A stretch of 64,000 nt of DNA from Sulfitobacter guttiformis (GCF_003610455.1 NZ_RAQK01000002.1:744001-808000), one strand, 5' to 3'; positions 46,248 to 55,939 are shown, counted from the stretch's first letter. Numbers and translations: made by a program. Notes: generated by a model from the letters alone, not told the origin.

Positions 46248-46979
46248 ATGACCATATACGCAAAAATGAGAATATCGAACCCCGCTCCCTACTTCGACAC
46301 ACCAGATCAAGTGCTTTGTGACGACAAGCTCAGCAGTTTCGACAAGGAAAAGGTCCTGAGATCCATGGCACTTGATGCTGATCAGATGGTAGAGGCGACG
46401 GCTGAGGGGATGGCTGTTGGCAAACTAGCGTACAATGCCAAGGATCTTCAGTCAGCCCTAATCCAGCTCGAAAAAGTGAAAGCACTTGAGGCTGCTGACG
46501 CCTCGGCTCTGAAAACCGCCCGTTTTCAGCGAGTTATTGTCGTAACGACGGTGGATCAGGATTTGAACCGCGAAATCGCAGATGTCGCTTATGGTATGGC
46601 AGAAGATGTTGGCGGGAAAGTATATTTGCTTAATGTTGTCCCGTCAGATTTCGACGGAACCGGATTGGCAGCTGCAGGACCAATGGTTACCGCCATACCG
46701 AATGTCACCTCCGATACCACTCAGATCATCGACGACCGCAGGCTACAACTCTCAGCGTTAAATCTTGAATGTGGCTCAAGCGTAGAGACCGAGATCGAGG
46801 TACGCTGCGGTCAAATCGAACAGGTGATCGTCGACTATGCTGCCGAGTGCAACGCAGATGTCATTATAGTTGGCTCGCCTAACCGGTCTTGGCTCGAAGC
46901 ATTGCTCGACCCTTCTGTTGCCCGCAAAGTCACCAAATCAGCACCATGTCCTGTTTTGGTTGTTCCTGAACCGGCATAG
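46248..46979 (+). CDS. Universal stress protein with N-terminal extension
   Basis: A 243-residue protein. Residues about 93-243 are a UspA domain: FQRVIVVTTVDQD start, VYLLNVVPSD, and the ATP-site-type stretch ADVIIVGSPNRSWLEALLDP with PCPVLVVPEP at the end. The usual G-x2-G-x9-G motif is altered (GSPNRS...). The first ~90 residues, rich in Asp, Lys and Ala, are not part of the fold and are unrecognised. AAGGAG is 6 bases before the ATG. Confidence 0.82.
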   Translation: MTIYAKMRISNPAPYFDTPDQVLCDDKLSSFDKEKVLRSMALDADQMVEATAEGMAVGKLAYNAKDLQSALIQLEKVKALEAADASALKTARFQRVIVVTTVDQDLNREIADVAYGMAEDVGGKVYLLNVVPSDFDGTGLAAAGPMVTAIPNVTSDTTQIIDDRRLQLSALNLECGSSVETEIEVRCGQIEQVIVDYAAECNADVIIVGSPNRSWLEALLDPSVARKVTKSAPCPVLVVPEPA

Positions 46980-47059
46980 CCCCTTTGCTTTCCACTTTAC
47001 CCAAGGTTTGCCTGACCGCAGTGCAGCCTTGTAACCATATACATTAAGGAGACTGATCG

Positions 47060-47281
47060 ATGGCCAGATTGGCAAAGGCAACTATTCAAGCAACGAAAAC
47101 ACCTCAAAAAGAGACCCCGCTGGAAAAAACGACGCGCATATCAAGGAGAATGAACAATGACGAAGCGGAGGTACGTCACGTCAAAACTGCGCGGCTACGA
47201 AAAGCCCGTTTTGAAAGTGCCGCGGCTACCCCGGATGAGCTTATTGCGGGAACATCGAACGCAGAGGGTAAAAAGCGATAG
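47060..47281 (+). CDS. Small basic hypothetical protein, 73 residues
   Basis: MARLAKATIQATKTPQKETP opens a Lys/Arg-rich, probably unstructured protein. TAAGGAG stands 8 bases before the ATG, the best evidence that it is translated. It follows usp by 80 bases and precedes a strong hairpin, so the two may be cotranscribed. No family recognised. Confidence 0.55.
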   Translation: MARLAKATIQATKTPQKETPLEKTTRISRRMNNDEAEVRHVKTARLRKARFESAAATPDELIAGTSNAEGKKR

Positions 47282-47305
47282 TTAAATCTGTGCTTTACCT
47301 GAACT

Positions 47306-47332
47306 CTTACGCCAAGGTCCGCTTGGCGTAAG
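47306..47332 (+). terminator. Terminator-like hairpin after the usp unit
   Basis: CTTACGCCAAG and CTTGGCGTAAG form a perfect 11-bp stem with a GTCCG loop, 24 bases after the small protein's stop. No T-run follows. Confidence 0.6.
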
Positions 47333-47821
47333 GCTCACTGAGTTTCTTCAGTTCGCTTATTGAGTTGGTCAAGTTTTTCAAACGCACCTTTGAGTATTCG
47401 TCTCAGCTTTTTAATCCCGCCCAAAGCATCATTCGCAAACAAGGGCCGCTCAAAAATGTCGGCACATGGCGCGCTGCTTTCCTTTCGCCACCAATAAACC
47501 AGACAATCGATGCATTCAGCAAACCTGCGGGAATTAGGATGTAGTCGGCTGGGGATATCACAATCTGTATCTCAGATTTCATCTGTGTTGACCCCGACAA
47601 CAGACTTTTCGGCAAAACCGCCTACAGTTAGAGCGTCAGCATTTTATGCTGGTGAAATCCGATCAGCAAACGTGGTAACGGTTTCGGCAGGGCAATCACT
47701 TTTCTCGAGCGTTGTGGCCCACATAAGGTCTTCATTCAGTCTTCTTGATAGTATTAATTCCTCTCGTAGGGTCCAAAACGGAAGCAAAAACTACAAAGCC
47801 AGCGTTGCTCTATTTTCCGTT
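47333..47821. other. Spacer of about 490 bases, no supported gene
   Basis: A minus-strand frame at 47403-47615 (71 codons) contains IPAGLLNASIVWFIGGER but has no ribosome site or known family. Nothing else is seen. Confidence 0.4.
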
Positions 47822-48268
47822 TCAGATCACCGAGAGGCAGGCACATTCAGCATGATGGTTGATCCGCTGAGACGTGCTTCCCGCCACAAGCGCACCGACA
47901 ACACCCAAACCGCGACGCCCCGTTACGATCAGATCAGCACTACCGTTCTTCGCGTAGTGCATAATGTTATCAGCAGGATCACCTTGACCAAGGTGCGCTC
48001 CCGTAACGGTACACTTCAACTTCTCGACAATCGATGTACCGGAATTTAATATCATTTCGCCTGCTGTCTTTACCTCTTCGGCAGACGGCATTGTTGTGAC
48101 AGCGTGATACCCGGCAACAGCACCCATTGCAAAGGCAACAGGTTGGGGTTGCGGTGTGTGTACAAGATGTAATTCCGAACCGTATTTCAGGGCCAAGTCA
48201 CAGGCGACCCGAAGCGCCTTTTCAGATGTGTCCGAGCCATCGAGGCCAACTACAATTCTTTTAAACAT
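47822..48268 (-). CDS. Universal stress protein (UspA family)
   Basis: A 148-residue single-domain UspA protein. It starts FKRIVVGLDGSDTSEKALRV, and the ATP-binding motif is GRRGLGVVGALVAGSTSQRI (G-x2-G-x9-G-S/T conserved). It ends SECACLSVI-like (HHAECACLSVI), where a Pro is usual. Such proteins bind ATP and aid survival under starvation or low oxygen. It lies opposite to the first usp gene across a 490-base gap. Confidence 0.88.
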   Translation of the reverse strand: MFKRIVVGLDGSDTSEKALRVACDLALKYGSELHLVHTPQPQPVAFAMGAVAGYHAVTTMPSAEEVKTAGEMILNSGTSIVEKLKCTVTGAHLGQGDPADNIMHYAKNGSADLIVTGRRGLGVVGALVAGSTSQRINHHAECACLSVI

Positions 48269-48540
48269 ACCGTTTCCCTACGCGTTTGAGCTGGAAAAAC
48301 AGTATCAGCAAGCTGGCGGACGACACTAACATGCATCAGGATTATGCGGCTACTCCCTATCGCTCAGTGAATTACTGGTAGAAATGCGTGTCAGAAATCC
48401 GCCAATGCGGCTTTTTGAGTTCTTGTCCGGAAAGGAGCGGGCTATTCATTCTGCGCGAGGTACTGAATATGGTTTGCGCTCCTCGGGCAGACAGGGCGAC
48501 CATGTCGCGGCTTGCTCAAAATTGCGTGGGATCGACGCAT

Positions 48541-48939
48541 TTAGTCCACGCCATATTCCAGCATCTTCTCGAGCCCTTCGGTCAAAAACTCTCCCACCTC
48601 TGGCTGTCCAAGAAAATAGCGGCTCACAGAGCCCGCATGCTGTTGCCGGGCGAGAGCCTTGGTCTGCTCCCATGCCTCGGGTTCCGCATCGCCACGGCCG
48701 ATCCAGAACAACGCAACAAGACCGTCCTGTTGCTCGTCATTCATACTCTCGATCTCTTGGCGGATTTCATTGCGACTGAGGTCCCCAGCAGTCTCTTGCA
48801 GGATTGCGGCAATTGGGTCGTCCGACGCATTGCCGCCAAGGTCAGAAATATCCGTTCCTTCCTTGGCCATCACGGCGTTGAACCGCAACACCAGTTGTTC
48901 GATCTCACTACTGTCAAAGGGAAGGGCAGCCATTGGCAT
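48541..48939 (-). CDS. DUF3775-like protein
   Basis: A 132-residue acidic soluble protein. NDEQQDGLVALFWIGRGD and EAWEQTKALARQQHAGSVSR followed by YFLGQPEVGEFLTEGLEKML match the DUF3775 pattern as I recall it. Function is unknown. An FNR-like site with one mismatch sits 48 bases upstream, the best spaced of those in the window. Confidence 0.75.
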   Translation of the reverse strand: MPMAALPFDSSEIEQLVLRFNAVMAKEGTDISDLGGNASDDPIAAILQETAGDLSRNEIRQEIESMNDEQQDGLVALFWIGRGDAEPEAWEQTKALARQQHAGSVSRYFLGQPEVGEFLTEGLEKMLEYGVD

Positions 48940-48986
48940 CTCCTGTATATATAATCTTCTCGATAGCAGGTCCGTCCCGCATCAGG

Positions 48987-49000
48987 CTGATTTCGATCAA
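48987..49000. promoter_or_regulatory. FNR-like site upstream of the DUF3775 gene
   Basis: CTGATTTCGATCAA differs from TTGAT-N4-ATCAA at one base. Its centre is about 54 bases before the DUF3775 ATG, suitable for activation by an FNR/FnrL-type regulator if the leader is short. Confidence 0.55.
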
Positions 49001-49151
49001 CAAGGGGCACATATTTCTAATAATGATCCCGTTAGTTCGGCCAGCTCCTATAGCTCTCATGAGGCCGCTCACTTGTTCAGACCGGCCAAGTCGGCAAATT
49101 ATTCCAAACCCATGGGATATTTTTGCTATCCGCCAACTCCAAGCCACAAGT

Positions 49152-50615
49152 TTATATCTGGCTGAAAAGGGTACCAAGCACCTTCGGCAAAAGATCCGGC
49201 AAATCCTCGGCTATAAGGCCCGGGCCGAAAGTCCGCGCTGCTTCACCATGCAACCAAACTGCGGCGGCAGCGGCCAGAAAGGGCTCCATCCCCTGTGCAA
49301 GGAGGCCCAGAATAATTCCGGCAAGGACATCGCCAGACCCTGCGGTTGCCAGAGTCGGCGGCGCATTGGAGTTAATAATGGCGCGTCCATCAGGGGCCGC
49401 AATGACCGTATCCGCACCTTTCAGCACAATGACCGCGCCGCTTCGCCTTGCTGCTGCACGCGTACGCAGAAGCTTGTCACCGCAAGGGTCGAACAGGCGC
49501 GCGAACTCTCCGTTATGAGGTGTCAGTACGCAGGGGCCGGAGATAGAAGCCATCAGCGTCTCCGGGTCGCTCTGAAACGAGGTGAGCGCATCGGCGTCCA
49601 GCACTGTCGGGCGGCCAGTCGCGAGCATTGCAAGCACGCTTTCGCGGGTCTGCTCCCCAACTCCGGCACCCGGCCCGATCAGCAGACCTGTGATGCGTTC
49701 GTCAGCGAGCAGTTTTACAAAACTAGCTTGATCACCAAGTGGCTGCACCATGATGCTGGTAAGCGCAGTTGCGTAGACCCCCAGCGCGACCTCGGGACAC
49801 GTGACAGTGGTCAGTCCGGCACCCGCCCGCGCCGCGCCCCGCGCGGCGAGGCGGGCGGCACCGGTCATCCGGTAGCCACCCCAGACCAGCGCATGCCCAC
49901 GGGTGAACTTGTTGCCGTCACCCGACAGTATTGGAAAATGACCCCGCCACAGGATCGGATCATTTTCAAAGGTCTGAGGCGAAATCATGTCCAGAACCGA
50001 AGGCGGTATGCCAATGTCCGCAACCACCACCTTGCCGCAGAAATGGCGAGCAGGCAAAAGAAGATGCCCCGGCTTTTTGCGGAAAAAGGTAACGGTGAGC
50101 TTGGCTGCAACTGCCCCTGACGCCTCTCCGCTGTCCGCAATCACACCGCTTGGCACGTCGATGGCGATGATCGGCGCAGTCCGGGCCGCAATGGCCAGCA
50201 ATTCCGCTACTGGCCCGTCAAGCGCGCGGCTCAACCCCGCGCCAAAGATCGCGTCCACAATCAGGTCCGCACTGTCCAGAACAGCAGGCGTCAGAGGCGC
50301 TGTTAGACCGGACCACAACCGCGCATGATGCGCCGCCGCTCCCTTCAGACGGTCGCGAGGCCCCAGCACACCAACCTGCACATCCCACCCTGCGTCAGCC
50401 AGATGGCGCGCTACAACAAAACCGTCACCGCCATTGTTGCCCGGTCCACACAAAACCGCCACGCGGCACGGCGGCCACGCCTTGATGATCTCACGGGCAA
50501 CCGATGCCCCTGCCCTTTCCATCAAGACCTCTTCCGCCGTGCCCGCAGCAATCGTCAGCCTGTCGGCCTCGGTCATTTGGTTTACAGTCAACAGAGCGCT
50601 TTGCGTGTCCAGCAT
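49152..50615 (-). CDS. nnr: Bifunctional NAD(P)H-hydrate repair enzyme (epimerase/dehydratase)
   Basis: A 487-residue fusion. The N-terminal YjeF_N epimerase domain (about residues 1-210) has CGPGNNGGDGFVVARHL and IDVPSGV. The C-terminal ADP-dependent dehydratase domain (about 220-480) has GGYRMTGAARLAARGAARAG, LTPHNGEFARLF and ATAGSGDVLAGIILGLLAQG. It repairs hydrated NADH and NADPH. It lies 4 bases downstream of cbpM, so it forms an operon with the CbpA chaperone pair. Confidence 0.93.
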   Translation of the reverse strand: MLDTQSALLTVNQMTEADRLTIAAGTAEEVLMERAGASVAREIIKAWPPCRVAVLCGPGNNGGDGFVVARHLADAGWDVQVGVLGPRDRLKGAAAHHARLWSGLTAPLTPAVLDSADLIVDAIFGAGLSRALDGPVAELLAIAARTAPIIAIDVPSGVIADSGEASGAVAAKLTVTFFRKKPGHLLLPARHFCGKVVVADIGIPPSVLDMISPQTFENDPILWRGHFPILSGDGNKFTRGHALVWGGYRMTGAARLAARGAARAGAGLTTVTCPEVALGVYATALTSIMVQPLGDQASFVKLLADERITGLLIGPGAGVGEQTRESVLAMLATGRPTVLDADALTSFQSDPETLMASISGPCVLTPHNGEFARLFDPCGDKLLRTRAAARRSGAVIVLKGADTVIAAPDGRAIINSNAPPTLATAGSGDVLAGIILGLLAQGMEPFLAAAAAVWLHGEAARTFGPGLIAEDLPDLLPKVLGTLFSQI

Positions 50616-50619
50616 GGGA

Positions 50620-50949
50620 TCATGCCTGCTTCATAGCGGCACTGATCCGGCTTTGCAGATCGGCAGGCAGCGCGTCTATGGCGCGGGCCATAATGGCTGC
50701 ATCCTGCCGCGCTGCGTGAAGCTGGTCAATCAATGAGACCACGATGCCCATCGCTGTTTCGTCCAGATCGAAATCTTCGGAAAGGTCGCACAGAAGCTCC
50801 AGCCGCGCGATGTCGATGCTGCGAAACACATAGCCGCGAGGCGCAGGCTCTGGCCTGACCAGATCTATTTCTATGAACCGGACAAGTCGGCTGCGGGTGA
50901 GGCGCGTCACCGTGGTGATGACGTCGTCTTCGGAATACCGGTCGGTCAT
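50620..50949 (-). CDS. cbpM: Chaperone modulator CbpM
   Basis: A 109-residue MerR-HTH-like protein that binds the CbpA J domain and restrains it. YSEDDVITTVTRLTRSRLVR and the helix IDIARLELLCDLSEDFDL fit the family. Its ATG overlaps the cbpA stop by 4 bases, the usual cbpAM arrangement. Confidence 0.85.
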   Translation of the reverse strand: MTDRYSEDDVITTVTRLTRSRLVRFIEIDLVRPEPAPRGYVFRSIDIARLELLCDLSEDFDLDETAMGIVVSLIDQLHAARQDAAIMARAIDALPADLQSRISAAMKQA

Positions 50950-51893
50950 GTTGCCGCTCCCTTCATCAGATCGGCGCGCGGATCAAAGGCGTGGCTTTTG
51001 CGCCAGTCCGTCAAGAACTCCTTCAGGCCCACATCGGTTTCCTTTGGCACCATGATTTTCAGTTCAACCTTTTGATCGCCTTTGGTCTTGCGCCCAGCGC
51101 GCCCGACACCGCGACCACGAAGGCGCAGAACCCTGCCAGAGCTTGCACCCGCAGGGATCATCAGCCCGACGGGACCATCGATGGTGGGCACCGTCACCTT
51201 GCCCCCTAGAATAGCCTCATCGAAAGTGATTGGCAGCACCAGCTCAATGTCGTCACCCACCCGCCGGAATAGGCCATGCGAATGAACCATCACTGTCACC
51301 AAAGCATCCCCCGCTGGCCCGCCGCCATATCCAGGGCCGCCCTTGCCCCGCAGCCGAAGGGTCTGACCGTCCTCAAGACCCTGCGGGATTTTGACCGCAA
51401 GATTTGCACCATCTGGCAAAGTGATGCGCGTCTCACCTCCACGCACCGCATCGAGAAACGATACTTGAAGTGTATAGCGCGCATCGGGACCTGCAGCTGA
51501 GAAGCCCCTGCTGCCATATTCTGATCCCGCCCCACCTCGCGTGCGGTTGCGCAGAATTTCGGCAAAGATATCCGCAGGATCACCGCCGCCCTCAAACCCG
51601 CGCCGCTGCTGGTAGGAATTGTCGGGGGCATCCGCAAAATCGCGGTAATACTGCCGCTGGGGCCGCTCCGCGCCCAGCCCATCAATCTCGCCCGCGTCAT
51701 ATCGCGCGCGGGTTTCGGGATCCTTCAATATCTCGTAGGCAGCAGAAATAGCCTTGAACCGGTCTTCCGCTGCCCGATCATCAGGGTGCAAATCGGGATG
51801 AGAGCTACGCACCAGCTTGCGGTATGCCTTCTTGATCTCGTCTGCCTTAGCGGATTTGGTCAGGCCAAGGGCCTCATAGGGATCGCTGTTCAT
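50946..51893 (-). CDS. cbpA: DnaJ-type co-chaperone CbpA
   Basis: A 315-residue Hsp40. The J domain (residues 1-70) has the HPD triad in RSSHPDLHPDD. A Gly/Phe-poor linker is followed by two beta-sandwich substrate-binding domains (LQVSFLDAVRGGETRITLPDG, LRGKGGPGYGGG). There is no zinc finger, which separates it from DnaJ. Upstream lies a near-consensus FNR-like site. Confidence 0.9.
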   Translation of the reverse strand: MNSDPYEALGLTKSAKADEIKKAYRKLVRSSHPDLHPDDRAAEDRFKAISAAYEILKDPETRARYDAGEIDGLGAERPQRQYYRDFADAPDNSYQQRRGFEGGGDPADIFAEILRNRTRGGAGSEYGSRGFSAAGPDARYTLQVSFLDAVRGGETRITLPDGANLAVKIPQGLEDGQTLRLRGKGGPGYGGGPAGDALVTVMVHSHGLFRRVGDDIELVLPITFDEAILGGKVTVPTIDGPVGLMIPAGASSGRVLRLRGRGVGRAGRKTKGDQKVELKIMVPKETDVGLKEFLTDWRKSHAFDPRADLMKGAAT

Positions 51894-51984
51894 ATCGGGC
51901 CTTTTTGCATTTATCGGTTCGAGCCTTTTCGAAATAGCCCCATAAACCTCGGTGTAATACTCTACCTTTTTCCGGTCGTTGTCG

Positions 51985-51998
51985 CTGATCTATATCAA
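51985..51998. promoter_or_regulatory. FNR-like site upstream of cbpA
   Basis: CTGATCTATATCAA differs from TTGAT-N4-ATCAA at one base and lies 92 bases upstream of the cbpA start. It could also have served the decayed exporter to its right. Confidence 0.55.
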
Positions 51999-52279
51999 TT
52001 TAAAGCGTAACTCAGTGGTCCAGTTTGCAGTGAAAGCCTAAATTTATCCAGATTCCCCGCTTGGTCTCACCAGGAACCTCTGCAGTTCAAACACTGTTCG
52101 CAAGAAAAAGGTGACTGCCAGACGGACAAAACCAGCAAAGATGCGGGAATATCCAAAAACTGGGTCGAAGGGCCCAATGCAGCCAGGCATCCCGCTCCGG
52201 CATTGGGAGCCACACCTGCAATGGCCATCCAAGCGCATGCAAAGCCACCCATCGGCTATGGATCTGGAGCCTAGGCGGA

Positions 52280-52800
52280 TTGCTGGCGCGCGATCAGGCG
52301 CTTGGGGCGAATATCCCCTGCAACCTACTGGAGAGCGTTGCGCACGTTGTGCAGTCTGCAGCCGAAGAGGTGACGCAAATGACAGCCCTGCTAAATGCTT
52401 CGCAGATAAAGTTGGGCGATTATAAACTTAGTGCAACGATGGAAGGCACTATTATGACGCTGTACGTCGATCCGGCCAAAGTGTCGGGCCTTCGAACGTG
52501 TTGATGACCCTCGCCGATCTGTCGCATCTGGAAGTGGAGACAGATTGGGACGAGGCCTTTGTCACGCAGATCCGCTTGGGCCAGCACGCAGTGCTGCAAC
52601 TGGCAGGCAAGACGACCCTGCGGGATAGCCGCTTCAGCAGTGTATCCCAGCGGGTGGACAAAAGATCGGAGTGCTGGCAGGAAAGCTGGCGTTTGATGCG
52701 CCTGTTACTGCGCCTGTTGGTATGACAGTCAGCGCAAACATCATCGTCGACAGCCTAACCCTGCCCCGCACAGCCACGTTGGCAGTTTCTTGGACATGTG
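52280..52800 (+). pseudogene. Remnant of a DevB/HlyD-type efflux adaptor
   Basis: Three successive frames are needed to follow one protein: YKLSATMEGTIMTLYVDPAK (frame of 52280), LADLSHLEVETDWDEAFVTQ then VLQLAGKTTLRDSRFSSVSQ (frame of 52498), and AGKLAFDAPVTAPVGMTVSA (frame of 52671). These are barrel and lipoyl-like parts of a membrane-fusion protein. The 5' half before 52280 is not recoverable. Confidence 0.72.
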
Positions 52801-53716
52801 CGCCGTTGATCGAGGCGGTGCCAGGTGTCAAAGGCGTTTCACCCCAGATCACCGGGGACCGGGTTTGTGATGCGCGGCGCGCAGGTTGCACAGGTCGCCA
52901 TCACGGGGGTGGAGGCAGGGCGTGAATCCACAATCCTCGATCTGGAGGGATATATGGCCGAGGGGCCTGCGCGGATAGGCTCGGGGCTGGTGGTGTCGGG
53001 GGCAATCGCTGGCGGAAGAACTGTCGCGGCGGCTGGGGCAGACGGTGCGGGTACAATCCTCCGCAGGTGTGTCGATGGTGCTGACGCACACCGGGATATT
53101 CAAGACAGGCAATGGCATGCTGGACGCCAGCAGCCTTTATGTCGGTCTTGCAACTGCCCGCACACTTTTCGCTCTGCCCCAAGGTGTGCCGCGGATCGAG
53201 ATCAATCTGACCGATCTGAACGCCGCCGATGCGACCACCCTGCGCATACAGGCGCTGACTGGCTTTGATACTGTTCCGTGGACAGACGGAGCCGAGCAGT
53301 TGATGGATGCCTTGAACGCGTAGGCGCAGACCGGATATTTCCTCAAGACCTTTGCTCTCATTACCATCATAATCGGTGTCACCTCTGCGCTTTTGCTTTC
53401 CGCCTACCGCCACCGACCGGAGATTGGGATCATGCGGGCAATGGGCGCGGGGCGCGGCTTCGTCATCTTTGTCTTTTTGACCCAAGGCGCGTTGATCGGT
53501 CTGATGGGCGGGCTCACAGGTGCCGGTCTGGGCAATCTGGCACTGCTGCCGTTCCCGTCGCGCGCCGCGTTTGTGTCCGGCACCCTGCCTCTGGAGATCG
53601 CCCAAGGGTCGTACGGGCTTGCGATAATCCTGACCGTGATCGGCGCGATACCGGCGTCCATCCTAACAGCACGACCGAAAGCGAGGGTAGATCCTGTGGC
53701 GGCGATCGGGCAATGA
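52800..53716 (+). pseudogene. Remnant of a DevC/MacB-type ABC permease (FtsX-like)
   Basis: From about 52800 the periplasmic core reads APLIEAVPGVKGVSPQITGD, then, with frame changes near 52860 and 53040, RVQSSAGVSMVLTHTGIFKT and GVPRIEINLTDLNAADATTL. A TAG at 53321-53323 interrupts ALNA*AQTGYFLKTF. The C-terminal FtsX helices follow: LLLSAYRHRPEIGIMRAMGA and GALIGLMGGLTGAGLGN. The N-terminal helix is lost. Confidence 0.78.
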
Positions 53717-54372
53717 GCAGCCGTCTGTTGCAGGTTACTGATCTGGTCAAGACTTACGGGAAGGGCTAAGCTGCGAAACGGGTGATGCGCGATCTGTCTC
53801 TGAACCTTGAAACTGGAGAGATAGCCGCTCTGCTGGGCCTGTCAGGTTCGGGCAAAAGCACGCTGATGCAGCCGACTTCGGGCAGCTACATGATGCCGGG
53901 GCAGGATCTGGTCGCCGCAACGGATGCAGAGCTGACCGAGTTTCGCAGCCTGCACATCAGTTTTGTGTTCCAGTTCCACAATCTTCTGCCGGATCTCACA
54001 GCCCTTGAAAACGTGATCTTTCCCACTGCGGTGAAAGAAGGACGCGAGACCGCCGCTACCCGCGCACGAGGGCGCGACCTGCTCACCCGAATGGGGTTGG
54101 CCGAGCGGATCGATTGTCCTTTCACCAACCTGTCGGGCGGCCAAAAGCAGCGCATCGCGGTGGCACGCACACTCATAAACCGCCCCGAATTGGTCCTTGC
54201 GGACGAGCCTACCGCCAACCTCGACCGCGCCTCCGCCATGCAGGTGATGGAGCTGATCGGGCAGATCAACCGCGATGAAGGCACGGCTTTCCTTATCTCG
54301 ACCCATGACAAAAAAATCGCAAGCCTGTGTCAGCGCCAGATCGTGTTAGTCGATGGCGTCGCGTCTGGATGA
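53713..54372 (+). pseudogene. DevA/LolD-type ABC ATPase gene interrupted by TAA
   Basis: ATG 53713 overlaps the permease stop (ATGA). After LQVTDLVKTYGKG a TAA stands at 53767-53769, and the same frame continues with AAKRVMRDLSLNL to 54372. Walker A is GLSGSGKST, the signature LSGGQKQRIAVARTL, Walker B LVLADEPTANLD. A GTG at 53782 could restart translation and give a nearly complete domain lacking the first strands. A GAA to TAA change is the likely lesion. Confidence 0.82.
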
Positions 54373-54712
54373 CGCGCACAGTGTCTTGTCTGGTTGACGC
54401 GCAAAGGGTCGTGACGGGGTAGCGAGCGCCCGAATTTTGCGTGTCGACGGTCAGGGATGTTCCCACGTCGTGCGAAAAGATGCCTAGTCTAATCTAGGTT
54501 AGTGACCGCCTGCCTTCATGGCCCTATTATCTACATGTGATCTGGGCCTCGTACCGCAGATGCCCCTTCATATCCGCTGCCGGACCTGATCCGGCAAGTG
54601 ACTAGTAGCCTTTTTCAAAATATTTTCACGGCTTAGGCCTTTGCTTGATCTCTAGCGAAATCTGCATTTGTCCACGGGCCTCATAAATAGATCTTCAGAA
54701 AAGGAGTTTGTC
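54373..54712. other. Spacer, no gene found
   Basis: Nothing coding is seen in these 340 bases. TTGATCTCTAGCGA at 54645-54658 is a weak FNR-like half match, 55 bases before the next small gene. Confidence 0.4.
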
Positions 54713-54892
54713 ATGACTGACGATAAAGTTGAAAAACCGACCGTCGCCAATGAAACCGTCGCACCGTTTAACTGTGCTGACACCACGAACAATGTTTTTA
54801 GGAAACCGCGTCAAATGACGTATATACGGCCTGTGAAAACCTATCTGACAGACGATGAGTACGATGAGATGTTCAACAATGTCCCTGTTTAA
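54713..54892 (+). CDS. Small hypothetical protein, 59 residues
   Basis: MTDDKVEKPTVANETVAPF begins an acidic, probably soluble protein ending DEYDEMFNNVPV. AAAAGGAG lies 7 bases before the ATG 54713; a longer frame from 54668 lacks a site. No domain recognised, yet the strong ribosome site argues that it is expressed. Confidence 0.55.
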   Translation: MTDDKVEKPTVANETVAPFNCADTTNNVFRKPRQMTYIRPVKTYLTDDEYDEMFNNVPV

Positions 54893-55384
54893 CAAGGTGC
54901 CTGTTTGAAAACACTATGCTAAACGACATACCCGAAACCGTAAAGCATCTGAGCACTTACGGGCTCCAAGCTTCATTCCATTAACTGGGTATGGCGGGCT
55001 TCAGCCGCTATGGCATCAGCCTGACCGCATACCCGGAAGTGCCGGAAGAAAAGCTGAAGCATGGTTCCAAGCGTGTAACCAATCTACAGGATGATCCCGA
55101 TGCACCACGCGCCGCCTTTGTATAGAGGAAGCGATTTTGGGCGACGCTCTTTTAGTAGCGTCCGCCGTTGTTCTTTTAGTAGCGTCCGCAGTTGTGGTGA
55201 CACCGAGGTTCATAGCCGCAAGTTCTGCAGCGGTCTCCATCGCAGTTTTTTTCAATCGCGGTATCTTGCTGTGGGTACGGCTATTACCGAAACGATCAGG
55301 ATCCGCCTGCCATAAAAATCATGACGAGTCACTCGGGACGCAATGTGCATGTTCACCCGTGAAGTGAATGAGGCTGACAACAAC
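54893..55384. other. Region with a possible small membrane ORF and a 24-base tandem repeat
   Basis: A plus-strand frame from TTG 55137 to 55367 has GAGGA upstream and encodes two hydrophobic stretches (LGDALLVASAVVLLVASAVV, FIAASSAAVSIAVFF). A 24-base unit starting CTTTTAGTAGCGTCCGC is repeated in tandem at 55149-55172 and 55173-55196 with two mismatches, inside that frame. No family recognised; the frame may be a remnant of a larger membrane protein. Confidence 0.35.
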
Positions 55385-55939
55385 TCAATAGAAGCCGACG
55401 GCCCGAATGAACAGATCGGCACTGTGATCCCGCCCGAACGCAGCAATCGCCAAACTACGCACTGATCTCGCGTCGAACCTCTGCCTCAAAAACCGCCCGT
55501 AAGGTGCAAACGCCTCGAAGGGTATCCGCACTTCTGTCCAAATGGCTGACGCCTCGAAGGACGCCTGGTAGAATTGCCACGGCAGCAGCGTCTGGGTCGT
55601 CCGCAAGTGGACGAAATAGGTTTGATCGTTGCCGCGTACACTCAATATTACCCCCTGCGCAGTCGGAGCCAAAGGCGTTTCAAGCTTGGCGCGGGCCTGA
55701 ATGAATCCGCCCCGATTGGCGGTGCTCACCTCACCTGCCAGACGCAGTACAGGCTGGTTGTCCATCTGTTCAAAACTGGCACGGCCCTCAGAGACACCGC
55801 CCATCACCTGGTCACTGAAATACTCCCAGCGGGATTGGTCCGACACAGAAATCGCGATCATGCCATCCCCGGCATGGGATTGCGCTGGCACGATCAAGAT
55901 AGCGGCCAACATCCAACGGCGCAGTTTTTTCAGCATCAA
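55385..55939 (-). CDS. CIA30-family protein
   Basis: A 184-residue protein with a signal peptide (MLAAILIVPAQSHAG) and a jelly-roll CIA30 domain: WEYFSDQVMGGVSEGRASF near residue 38 and VRIPFEAFAPYGRFLRQRFD. In eukaryotes CIA30 (NDUFAF1) helps assemble complex I; the bacterial exported versions are uncharacterised. The signal places it in the periplasm. Confidence 0.82.
   Translation of the reverse strand: MMLKKLRRWMLAAILIVPAQSHAGDGMIAISVSDQSRWEYFSDQVMGGVSEGRASFEQMDNQPVLRLAGEVSTANRGGFIQARAKLETPLAPTAQGVILSVRGNDQTYFVHLRTTQTLLPWQFYQASFEASAIWTEVRIPFEAFAPYGRFLRQRFDARSVRSLAIAAFGRDHSADLFIRAVGFY

Noticed and set aside
47403..47615. Minus-strand frame of 70 codons with a hydrophobic centre
   Set aside because: No ribosome site and no known family; too weak to call.
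55016..55255. Minus-strand frame with repeated TTADATKR
   Set aside because: The repeat is only the reverse reading of the 24-base duplication; no ribosome site.
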